A DNA stretch of 64,000 nt from the NCBI RefSeq assembly GCF_013912065.1, contig NZ_JACESA010000010.1, positions 1 to 64,000 of the forward strand. Reading direction: 5' to 3'. Below are positions 1-6,315 of the stretch, piece by piece; positions within the stretch are counted from its first letter, which is position 1; the number at the start of each line of letters is the position of its first letter. The stretch comes from Brevundimonas sp. (GTDB taxonomy: Bacteria; Pseudomonadota; Alphaproteobacteria; Caulobacterales; Caulobacteraceae). Made by a program: the position numbers and the translations under genes. The notes under the pieces were generated by a model. That model did not search any database. It was not told where the DNA came from and worked only from the letters and a program-made list of their open reading frames with translations.

Positions 1-121
1 GTGGTGAAGACGTCCATGGCCCGTACGCCCAGATCCAGCCGCTCGCCTACCCGGCCCATTCACGCGGCCGGGTAGGCGAGCGGCTGGATCTGGGCGTACG
101 GGCCATGGACGTCTTCACCAC
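1..121. repeat. Perfect 56-bp inverted repeat (fold-back) at the window edge
   Basis: Bases 1-56 are the exact reverse complement of bases 66-121, separated by a 9-base loop (57-65). The right arm encodes normal FliI sequence in frame with the downstream gene ([13 protein letters not shown]), while the left arm is the same coding sequence on the other strand and breaks the gene. A fold-back of this kind at the very start of a sequence is typical of a library or assembly artefact at a contig end, so bases 1-56 should not be treated as genuine genome sequence. Confidence 0.85.
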
Positions 122-1007
122 CACCTGCCGGGGCCAGCGGCTGGGCATCTTCGCCGGTTCGGGCGTCGGCAAGTCGGTGCTGCTGTCGATGCTGGCGCGC
201 CAGGCGACCTGCGACGCGGTGGTGGTCGGACTGATCGGCGAACGGGGCCGGGAAGTGCGCGAGTTCGTCGAGGAGACCCTGGGCGAAGAGGGGCTGAAAC
301 GCGCCGTCGTCGTGGTCGCCACCTCGGACGAGCCGGCCCTGAAACGCCGCCAGTCCGCCTATATGACCATGGCCATCGCCGAGTTCCTGCGCGACCAGGA
401 CCTGGAGGTCCTGTGCCTGATGGACAGCGTCACCCGCTTCGCCATGGCCCAGCGCGAGATCGGCCTGGCGGCGGGCGAACCGCCGACGACCAAGGGCTAC
501 ACCCCCACCGTCTTCACCGAACTGCCCAAGCTGCTGGAGCGGGCCGGTCCGGGTCCGGTGCGGCCCGACGGCACCACGGCGGCCCCCATCACCGCCCTGT
601 TCACCGTCCTGGTGGACGGCGGCGACCATGACGAGCCGATCGCCGACGCCGTGCGCGGTATTCTGGACGGCCATATCGTCATGGACCGCAAGATCGCCGA
701 GCGCGGACGCTTCCCCGCCATCGACGTGCTGAAATCCGTCAGCCGCACCATGCCCGGCTGCCAGACCCCGCCCGAGCGCGAACTGAACAAGCGCGCCCGC
801 CAGTGCCTGTCGGCCTATGCGAATATGGAGGAGCTGATCAAGATCGGCGCCTATCGCACCGGGGCCGACCCCATCGTGGACCGCGCCATCGCGCTGAATC
901 CCGCGCTGGAAGATTTCCTGGGCCAGGACAAGGACGACGCCACGCGTCTTACCGATTCCTTTACCCGGCTAGAGCAGATTCTGAACCAAGGCATGATCAG
1001 GGAGTGA
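57..1007 (+). CDS. fliI: Flagellar export ATPase FliI (5' part missing)
   Basis: FliI is the cytoplasmic ATPase of the flagellar type III export apparatus; it docks substrates and helps unfold them. The readable frame begins right after the fold-back loop (about base 57-66) and continues through [14 protein letters not shown], the P-loop GSGVGKS (about base 160), a Walker B-like [16 protein letters not shown] and the catalytic-site stretch [11 protein letters not shown] typical of FliI/F1-beta ATPases. The C-terminal helical part is complete. About 316 codons are present against roughly 440 in the family, so the N-terminal beta-barrel domain is missing because the sequence is cut at the left. 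fliJ follows after 7 bases, so the two form an operon. Confidence 0.93.
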   Translation, partial: HSRGRVGERLDLGVRAMDVFTTTCRGQRLGIFAGSGVGKSVLLSMLARQATCDAVVVGLIGERGREVREFVEETLGEEGLKRAVVVVATSDEPALKRRQSAYMTMAIAEFLRDQDLEVLCLMDSVTRFAMAQREIGLAAGEPPTTKGYTPTVFTELPKLLERAGPGPVRPDGTTAAPITALFTVLVDGGDHDEPIADAVRGILDGHIVMDRKIAERGRFPAIDVLKSVSRTMPGCQTPPERELNKRARQCLSAYANMEELIKIGAYRTGADPIVDRAIALNPALEDFLGQDKDDATRLTDSFTRLEQILNQGMIRE

Positions 1008-1014
1008 TGAAAAA

Positions 1015-1425
1015 ATGACCGCTTGGGCCCAATCCCTGATCCGCATCTCCAATTATGAAGTCGAGACGCTGCAGAAGCGCCTGGCCGAGATCAGCGCGCG
1101 TCGCGCCACCGCCGAGATGCGTCTCGCCGTCCTGGACGCCGAGGTCGAGATCGAACGTGAACGCGCCCGCATGGACGCCGACGCCGGCATGATGCTGGCC
1201 GCCTATCTGAACGGCTGGAAGGCCAGGAAGGCCGCCGCCGAGGGCGACCTGACCACGGTCGACGCCGAGGAAGCCGGCGCCCGCGACGCCCTGACCGGCG
1301 CCTTCGAAGAGCTGAAGAAGTTCGAACACGTCGCTGAAACCACCCGCCTGAACAAGCTGATCGCCGTCGCCAAGCGCGAAACCGCCGCCTTCGACGAGCT
1401 GGGCCTGCGGAAACGTGCGGTCTGA
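1015..1425 (+). CDS. fliJ: Flagellar export protein FliJ
   Basis: A 136-residue, almost entirely helical, charged protein, probably a coiled coil (for example SLIRISNYEVETLQKRLAE near the N terminus). FliJ acts as the stalk-like subunit inside the FliI hexamer and escorts chaperones to the export gate. Identification rests on length, the coiled-coil pattern and the position directly after fliI; FliJ sequences are poorly conserved. The ATG lies 7 bases after the fliI stop, with AGGGAG overlapping the end of fliI as ribosome binding site. A dispersed repeat element begins 12 bases after the stop and may end the transcript through its terminal hairpin. Confidence 0.85.
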   Translation: MTAWAQSLIRISNYEVETLQKRLAEISARRATAEMRLAVLDAEVEIERERARMDADAGMMLAAYLNGWKARKAAAEGDLTTVDAEEAGARDALTGAFEELKKFEHVAETTRLNKLIAVAKRETAAFDELGLRKRAV

Positions 1426-1437
1426 GCACGCCCTCAC

Positions 1438-1601
1438 CTCTCCCTCCCCCTGCGGGGGAGGGGCGTCGCGCAGCGACGGGGTGGGGGCGGCCAGGCGCCG
1501 TCGCGACGATTTGAGACGAGACAGGTCTGTGGGACGTCGCCCTGCCCGCCCCACCCGGCCTCGCCTTCGGCTCAGCCCCCCTCCCCCGCAGGGGGAGGGA
1601 G
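1438..1601 (+). repeat. Dispersed intergenic inverted-repeat element, copy A
   Basis: This is a roughly 165-base non-coding element. Each end is a C/G hairpin (CTCCCTCCCC next to GGGGAGGG), and the two ends are inverted relative to each other, so the whole element can also fold on itself. Just inside the left end is a small hairpin with arms CGTCGC and GCGACG. Similar copies lie at 17072-17230 (opposite orientation) and 60744-60891 (same orientation). The right end (GGGGGAGGGAGA) supplies the ribosome binding site of the xylanase gene, whose ATG is at 1608. Confidence 0.8.
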
Positions 1602-1607
1602 AATAGA

Positions 1608-2684
1608 ATGTCCATCTCTCGCCGCACCGTCCTCGCCTCGGGCATCGCGCTTCCGCTGACCGCGCCCCTGGCGGCCTGCGACCGCACCTCAGCCGAACCG
1701 ATCCCGCCGAACGTCCCCCCTTTAAAGTCCGTCGCGCCCAGCCCGTTCGGCACGGCGATCAAGGCCCTTCAGATCGACGATCCCGACTGGGTCGCCCTGG
1801 CCCGCGCCAACGTCGATCAACTGACGCCCGAGTGGGAAATGAAGATGGAATACATCCTGGCCGACGGCCTGGATCGTCCCCGCTTCGACCGCTCCGACCG
1901 GATCGCCGCCTTCGCCAAGGCCCAGGGCATGGCGATGCACGGCCACACCCTGATCTGGTACGCCCAGGGTAAAGAGGTGTTCGAGGGCTTGTCAGGCGTC
2001 GCCTTCGACCGCGCCTTCGACGGCTATATCGCCGCGGTCGCGGGCCGGTATCGCGGCAAGGTCCGCAGCTGGGACGTGGTCAACGAACCGATCCTGGACG
2101 ACGGTTCGGCCCTGCGCGACTGCCACTGGAGCGCCCGCTACGGCCAGGACGGCTACATCCTCCGCGCCTTCGAGAAGGCCCGGATCGCCGACCCAGACGC
2201 CGTTCTTTTCCTGAACGAATACAATCAGGAAAGCATACCGGCCAAGGGCGTCCAGTTCCTGAAACTGGTCGAACGGCTGCTGAAGGCCGGCTGTCCGCTC
2301 CAGGGGCTGGGGCTTCAGTCGCACCTGTGGATCGACATCCCCGAAGGCGTCATCGCCGCCTATATGCACGAGGTCGCCCAGTTCGGCCTGCCCATCCACG
2401 TCTCCGAACTGGACTGCACCCTGCGGACCGAGAACCGGCTGGACCTGCGTTCGCAGGCCGACCGGCTGGCGCGTCAGAGCGACCGGGTGACGGAACTGGC
2501 CTCGGCCTTCGCCGCCCTGCCCGAGCGCCAGCGTTTCGCCTTCACCGTCTGGGGCCTGCGCGACACCGACAGCTGGTATCGCCAGGGCGACAAGGACGAC
2601 GGCCGCGACAAACCCCTGGCCTTCGACAGTTTCGGCCGCCCGAACCCGATGGCTCAGGCCCTGGCGGCGGGGTTCAGGACCTAG
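1608..2684 (+). CDS. GH10 endo-1,4-beta-xylanase, lipoprotein
   Basis: A 358-residue glycoside hydrolase family 10 enzyme that cleaves internal beta-1,4 bonds of xylan. The N terminus has a twin-arginine-like SRRT followed by a hydrophobic stretch and a lipobox (PLAAC, Cys about residue 24), so it is probably exported and lipid-anchored. The acid/base Glu is in WDVVNEP (about residue 160) and the nucleophile Glu in IHVSELD (about residue 267). GHTLIWY near residue 110 is also typical of GH10. The start is fixed by the G-rich ribosome binding site formed by the right end of the preceding repeat. The gene is a single unit; with the GH3 enzyme at 30-32 kb it suggests use of plant polysaccharides. 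Confidence 0.92.
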   Translation: MSISRRTVLASGIALPLTAPLAACDRTSAEPIPPNVPPLKSVAPSPFGTAIKALQIDDPDWVALARANVDQLTPEWEMKMEYILADGLDRPRFDRSDRIAAFAKAQGMAMHGHTLIWYAQGKEVFEGLSGVAFDRAFDGYIAAVAGRYRGKVRSWDVVNEPILDDGSALRDCHWSARYGQDGYILRAFEKARIADPDAVLFLNEYNQESIPAKGVQFLKLVERLLKAGCPLQGLGLQSHLWIDIPEGVIAAYMHEVAQFGLPIHVSELDCTLRTENRLDLRSQADRLARQSDRVTELASAFAALPERQRFAFTVWGLRDTDSWYRQGDKDDGRDKPLAFDSFGRPNPMAQALAAGFRT

Positions 2685-2690
2685 TCGGTC

Positions 2691-2825
2691 TTAGTCGGCG
2701 TCCAGATCGTGCGGCTGCGTCAGCGACGCCGGGTCGCTGGCCGGGAAACTTTCGTCCAGGGCCTCGTCGAGCAGTTCCTCGACATGTTCAGGGTCGGGGT
2801 CGGGCTTCGAAGGATCGGTCGTCAT
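2691..2825 (-). CDS. Small acidic protein with a DESFPASDP motif
   Basis: A 44-residue, strongly acidic protein beginning MTTDPSKPDPDPEHVEELL and carrying LDEALDESFPASDPASL. I have seen the DESFPASDP pattern in small uncharacterised proteobacterial proteins; no function is known to me. A good ribosome binding site (GAGGAG, 6 bases before the ATG) supports it as a real gene. It is convergent with the xylanase gene (stops 6 bases apart) and lies just downstream of ctrA on the same strand, with the ctrA terminator between them. Confidence 0.7.
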   Translation of the reverse strand: MTTDPSKPDPDPEHVEELLDEALDESFPASDPASLTQPHDLDAD

Positions 2826-2882
2826 CGTCGTCTCCTCTCGCTGCGGATATTACACCCGAACGAGACGATCTGCGACCAAAGC

Positions 2883-2912
2883 AAAACGCCCGCCGTTTCC
2901 GGCGGGCGTTTC
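2883..2912 (-). terminator. Rho-independent terminator of ctrA
   Basis: A perfect hairpin with arms ACGCCCGCC and GGCGGGCGT around a 6-base loop lies 23 bases after the ctrA stop. In the ctrA direction it is followed by TTTT. Confidence 0.8.
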
Positions 2913-2934
2913 AGGTTCAGGTCTCGGAAACCCT

Positions 2935-3636
2935 TCAGGCGGCGACGCTGTTCGACGCCTCGGCCGGGTCGCGCAGCACATAGCCGCGGCCCCAGACGGT
3001 TTCGATATAGTGTTTGCCGTCGGCGGCGGTGGCCAGCTTCTTGCGCAGCTTGCAGATGAAGACGTCGATGATCTTCAGCTCGGGCTCGTCCATGCCGCCG
3101 TACAGGTGGTTCAGGAACATTTCCTTGGTCAGGGTGGTGCCCTTGCGAAGCGAGAGCAGCTCCAGCATCTGGTATTCCTTGCCCGTCAGGTGGACGCGGT
3201 GGCTGTTCACCTCGACCGTCTTGGCGTCCAGGTTCACGGCGATCTCGCCGGTGTGGATGATCGCCTGGGCGTGACCCTTGGAGCGACGGACCACGGCGTG
3301 GGTGCGCGCGATCAGCTCGTCCTTGTGGAAGGGCTTGGTCAGATAGTCGTCGGCGCCGCCGCCGAAGGTCTTCACCTTCGTCTCGATTTCGTGGGTGCCC
3401 GACAGGATCATGACCGGCGTGTTGATCTTGCCGACACGCAGCTGACGCAGGACCTCGAGACCGCTCATGTCGGGCAGGTTCAGATCAAGCAGAATGAGGT
3501 CGTAGTCATAGATCTTGCCCAGATCGATGCCTTCTTCACCCAGATCGGTCGTATAGACGTTGAAGCCTTCCGACTTGAGCATCAGTTCGATGCTCTGGGC
3601 AGTTGCGTGATCGTCTTCAATCAGCAGGACGCGCAT
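2935..3636 (-). CDS. ctrA: Cell-cycle response regulator CtrA
   Basis: CtrA is the OmpR-type master regulator of the alphaproteobacterial cell cycle. It controls flagellar, division and methylation genes and in Caulobacter silences the replication origin. The 233-residue protein has a receiver domain (acidic pocket E7-D8-D9, phosphoacceptor D51 in [14 protein letters not shown] lysine loop) and a winged-helix domain ([31 protein letters not shown]). It ends in Ala-Ala, the kind of tail used for ClpXP degradation. The start MRVLLIEDD matches the family's conserved start; an upstream in-frame extension is not family-like. A terminator follows. The upstream region has five GANTC sites and several TTAA elements, fitting CcrM/GcrA control and autoregulation. 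Confidence 0.97.
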   Translation of the reverse strand: MRVLLIEDDHATAQSIELMLKSEGFNVYTTDLGEEGIDLGKIYDYDLILLDLNLPDMSGLEVLRQLRVGKINTPVMILSGTHEIETKVKTFGGGADDYLTKPFHKDELIARTHAVVRRSKGHAQAIIHTGEIAVNLDAKTVEVNSHRVHLTGKEYQMLELLSLRKGTTLTKEMFLNHLYGGMDEPELKIIDVFICKLRKKLATAADGKHYIETVWGRGYVLRDPAEASNSVAA

Positions 3637-3705
3637 TGATGCCCCTCCAGGCAAAAGCTTTGCGGTAACCACCCAGCCACACGGCAAGGTAACCTTGTTC
3701 GCAGG

Positions 3706-3819
3706 TTAAGACCGGAAAACCTTAAGAAGGGTTAATGCCCGGCGAATGAGTCGTTCCTAAGCTGATTTGCGAATCGGCGTCGAGAGTCTGGAGTCAATGA
3801 TTCGAAATTTATTAACCAT
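3706..3819. promoter_or_regulatory. ctrA regulatory region: GANTC cluster and CtrA-like TTAA elements
   Basis: The 358-base gap between ctrA and the divergent gene at 3995 holds five GANTC sites in 56 bases (3748, 3771, 3784, 3791, 3799), three TTAA tetrads close together (3706, 3722, 3732; the last two 6 bases apart) and a TTAACCAT octamer at 3812-3819. GANTC is the CcrM methylation site read by GcrA, and TTAA pairs or TTAACCAT are CtrA recognition elements in Caulobacter. I infer that ctrA has a methylation-sensitive promoter and a CtrA-bound one, as in Caulobacter. I see nothing else recognisable in the rest of the gap. Confidence 0.7.
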
Positions 3820-3994
3820 GATGCCTCTCGGACTCTCCGACCCCGTCGCTCCAGCCCGCCGACCGGCCTGATCACAACCTCAAGTCCACACTGGGCTCAC
3901 GTCCGCTTCTGACGTTGATTAGGACGATATTCCTATCACAGGCGCCGCGCCGATCTAGGCTGGGCGCATCGAAAAGTCGTGACGGGAGACGAGG

Positions 3995-4351
3995 ATGTTG
4001 GAGGACTACAGAGCGCCGGTCGCCGAAGAGGACCGGACCAAGGCGGGGCTGGCGGTGCATCTGGTGGCGGCGCGGACCGGCGCCCGGCCCGAGCGGATCA
4101 CCTCGCGGGGCCGGCTGGACCCGCTGAGCGCGCGGGCGCGCTGGCTGGCCATGTATCTGTCGCACATCGCCTTCGGCTGGACCCTGGAGCGGGTCGGCCA
4201 CGTGTTCGGCATGAACCGCACCACGGTCAGCGCGGCCTGCCGCTGGGTCGAGGACGAGCGTGACGGCCGCGCCGTCGACGAACTGCTGGACCAGTTGGAG
4301 GCCTGTATATCGGGTCTCTACGGCGCCCCGACCTGGGAGATGCCGCGATGA
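3995..4351 (+). CDS. Orphan DnaA domain IV-like DNA-binding protein
   Basis: A 118-residue protein whose centre resembles the C-terminal DNA-binding domain of DnaA: a helix with ARARWLAMYLSH, then a helix-turn-helix WTLERVGHVFGMNRTTVSAA followed by CRWVEDE. In DnaA the matching signature is FGGRDHTTVLHACR. There is no AAA+ ATPase domain, so it cannot be an initiator itself. The ATG follows GGGAGACGAGG. It is divergent from ctrA across the GANTC-rich region and overlaps the next gene by 4 bases (ATGA), so the two are co-transcribed. Similar short proteins are often annotated as replication initiator-like helix-turn-helix proteins; the function is not known to me. Confidence 0.75.
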   Translation: MLEDYRAPVAEEDRTKAGLAVHLVAARTGARPERITSRGRLDPLSARARWLAMYLSHIAFGWTLERVGHVFGMNRTTVSAACRWVEDERDGRAVDELLDQLEACISGLYGAPTWEMPR

Positions 4352-5058
4352 GCCGCGCCGTAGAACGCGCCCGCGACCTGATGGTCCGGTCCGGCGCCTG
4401 GCTGGCGGCCGAGCACGGGGTCTACGCCCTGCGTCTGGGCGCAGATCGGCGCGGCCGCATCAGCCTGACCCTGGCCGAGCCCGAGTTCCGCGCCCTGATC
4501 GACCGCCCGGGCCTGCGCCGTCGCCCCCAGGGCGGCTGGATCGCGCGCCCGGCGGGCGAGGACCGCCCGTCCCCTCCGCCCGGCCGCCCCGGCGTCATCG
4601 ACGGGTCGCGAGAGCTGATCGGCCCCGACGGCCGCATGGTCCGCCACGCCGCCAATCTGGGCGAAAGCCCGATTGCCTGGCTGGCGCGGCGCAAGGATGC
4701 GGCGGGCCGGCCCTGGCTGACCCCGGCCGAGGCCGCCGCCGGCGAACGGTTGCGGGCCGAGGTCGAACAGGCCGGCGCCGGACCGTCCCTGACCATGCGC
4801 TGGGACGCCCTGCCGCGCGCCGGGGGCGGATCGGGCGTCCGGGTCGAGCCCGGCGACCGCGCCTTGTCGGCCGGCCGTCGCGTCGAGGAGGCCCTGACCG
4901 CCGTTGGCCCGCGCCTGCGCCCGATGCTGATCCGGATCTGCATCCACGGCGACAGTCTGAAACTGGCGGAGACCGGCCTGGGTCTGCGCCGTCGCCAGGG
5001 CAAGACCATGCTGAAACAGGCGCTCCAGGCCCTGGCGGAGCATTACCGGATCGGATGA
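4348..5058 (+). CDS. DUF6456 domain protein
   Basis: A 236-residue protein of unknown function. The second half fits the DUF6456 pattern: SPIAWLARRKDAAGRPWL, AAGERLRAEVEQAG, then a C-terminal helix-rich stretch ending in GKTMLKQALQALAEHY. The first 80 residues are arginine- and glycine-rich. It is translationally coupled (ATGA overlap) to the DnaA domain IV-like gene, which suggests a shared role, perhaps in DNA binding or replication/transcription control; that role is inference. It is convergent with the membrane acyltransferase gene, with 4 bases between the stops. Confidence 0.75.
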   Translation: MSRAVERARDLMVRSGAWLAAEHGVYALRLGADRRGRISLTLAEPEFRALIDRPGLRRRPQGGWIARPAGEDRPSPPPGRPGVIDGSRELIGPDGRMVRHAANLGESPIAWLARRKDAAGRPWLTPAEAAAGERLRAEVEQAGAGPSLTMRWDALPRAGGGSGVRVEPGDRALSAGRRVEEALTAVGPRLRPMLIRICIHGDSLKLAETGLGLRRRQGKTMLKQALQALAEHYRIG

Positions 5059-5062
5059 ACGG

Positions 5063-6268
5063 TCAGAGGTATTTCATCCAGGCGTGGGGGCTGCGCCGCT
5101 TGACCCCGGCGAACCAGCGGCAGGCGAACCAGCAGGGGACGGCCACGACCGCCGCCAGCCCCCACAGCCAGGCGACGTTCGGCGCGCCGAAGCCGTCGCC
5201 CTGGTTGGCCCCGAACAGCGCCAGCCCGGCCAGGTTCAGCAGGTGCAGGCCGTACAGATGGATCAGATAGAAGAACAGGGGCGCGCCGCCGAACACGGCC
5301 AGCAGGCCCACCAGCCGCGACGGCGCCTTTTCCAGCCCCGCCAGCGTCAGGGCGCCGACGCCCAGGGTCAGCAGCAGGAAGTCGGCCGAGGGCGGGTATT
5401 TGGTCAGGTTCAGCACGCTCATCACCGTCCGCACCGGCTCGGCCTGAACCGTCCAGGGGGTGGGATCGCCATACAGGTTGATCGTCCGCAGCACGGCGAA
5501 CAGGATCAGAGCGCCCAGGCCGGTGGCGACCAGTCGCCGCAGCCGCGCCGTCTGTTCGCCGACGAACCACGGCCCGACAGCATAGCCCAAAGCCGCCACC
5601 CCGATCCACGGCAACAGCGGATAGGAGGTCCGCGCCTGTCCGCCGAACGGCAGGTCGATGAAGCCCCGGTCGTGCAGCACGGCCCATAGCGCATGTCCGG
5701 CCTGGCCCTCGGCCACCGTCACCGGGTCCAGCAGATTGTGACCCAGGACAATGACCAGACCCACGGCGATCAGGGCCGGACGGGGCAGATGCACCAGGGC
5801 CGCCAGGGCGATCATCGACAGGCCGATGGCCCAGATGACCTGCAGATAGATGATCTCGGGCGTGAACGAGAAGGTCCAGGCGAAATTGACCAGGGTCAGC
5901 TCCAGCGCCACCAGGAACAGGCCCCGTTTCAGCAGGAAGCCGGACGCGGCGGCCGCTCCGCCCTGGCCCTGTTTGTTCCCGTACAGCCAGGCCCCCAGGC
6001 CGGTCAGGGCCACGAAGACCGGGGCGCACAGATGGGCCGACAGCCGGGTGAAGAACAGGGCCGGCGACGTCGTCTCCACATTCATCGGGTCCGAGACCTG
6101 GGCGTGGATAAAGAAGAACTCCCGCGCATGATCGACCAGCATCAGCAGGATGACCAGACCGCGCAGGGCGTCGATCGAACGGATGCGTTCTCCGACTCGG
6201 GCCCCGCCCCTGACCTGGGCGGATGGAATGGCGGCGGAAGCGGGCATTGCAGTAGTTGACATCATCAG
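5063..6268 (-). CDS. DUF1624/heparan-alpha-glucosaminide acetyltransferase-like membrane protein
   Basis: A polytopic membrane protein of about 401 residues with around ten hydrophobic segments. The N-terminal signature RIRSIDALRGLVILLMLVDH with its conserved His in a membrane helix is that of the YeiB/DUF1624/HGSNAT-like acyltransferase superfamily, which moves acyl groups across the membrane onto sugars; the substrate here is unknown. An in-frame TTG at 6302-6304 would extend it, but that codon lies upstream of a TATAAT box (6290-6295), so I start at the ATG pair at 6266-6268/6263-6265. It is divergent from the TonB receptor and could be co-regulated with it. Confidence 0.8.
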   Translation of the reverse strand: MMMSTTAMPASAAIPSAQVRGGARVGERIRSIDALRGLVILLMLVDHAREFFFIHAQVSDPMNVETTSPALFFTRLSAHLCAPVFVALTGLGAWLYGNKQGQGGAAAASGFLLKRGLFLVALELTLVNFAWTFSFTPEIIYLQVIWAIGLSMIALAALVHLPRPALIAVGLVIVLGHNLLDPVTVAEGQAGHALWAVLHDRGFIDLPFGGQARTSYPLLPWIGVAALGYAVGPWFVGEQTARLRRLVATGLGALILFAVLRTINLYGDPTPWTVQAEPVRTVMSVLNLTKYPPSADFLLLTLGVGALTLAGLEKAPSRLVGLLAVFGGAPLFFYLIHLYGLHLLNLAGLALFGANQGDGFGAPNVAWLWGLAAVVAVPCWFACRWFAGVKRRSPHAWMKYL

Positions 6269-6289
6269 GCCGAAGCGGATAGCCGATAT

Positions 6290-6295
6290 ATTATA
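6290..6295 (-). promoter_or_regulatory. Probable -10 element (TATAAT) of the acyltransferase gene
   Basis: A consensus TATAAT on the minus strand lies about 22 bases before the chosen ATG, in a short AT-rich spot inside GC-rich DNA. No clear -35 was found. The same AT-rich spot probably also serves the divergent TonB receptor gene. Confidence 0.45.
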
Positions 6296-6315
6296 ACGTT
6301 TCAACGGAGTCTGAC

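Noticed and set aside
6269-6304. TTG start for the membrane acyltransferase
   Set aside because: It lies upstream of the TATAAT on the same strand and so would not be in the transcript.
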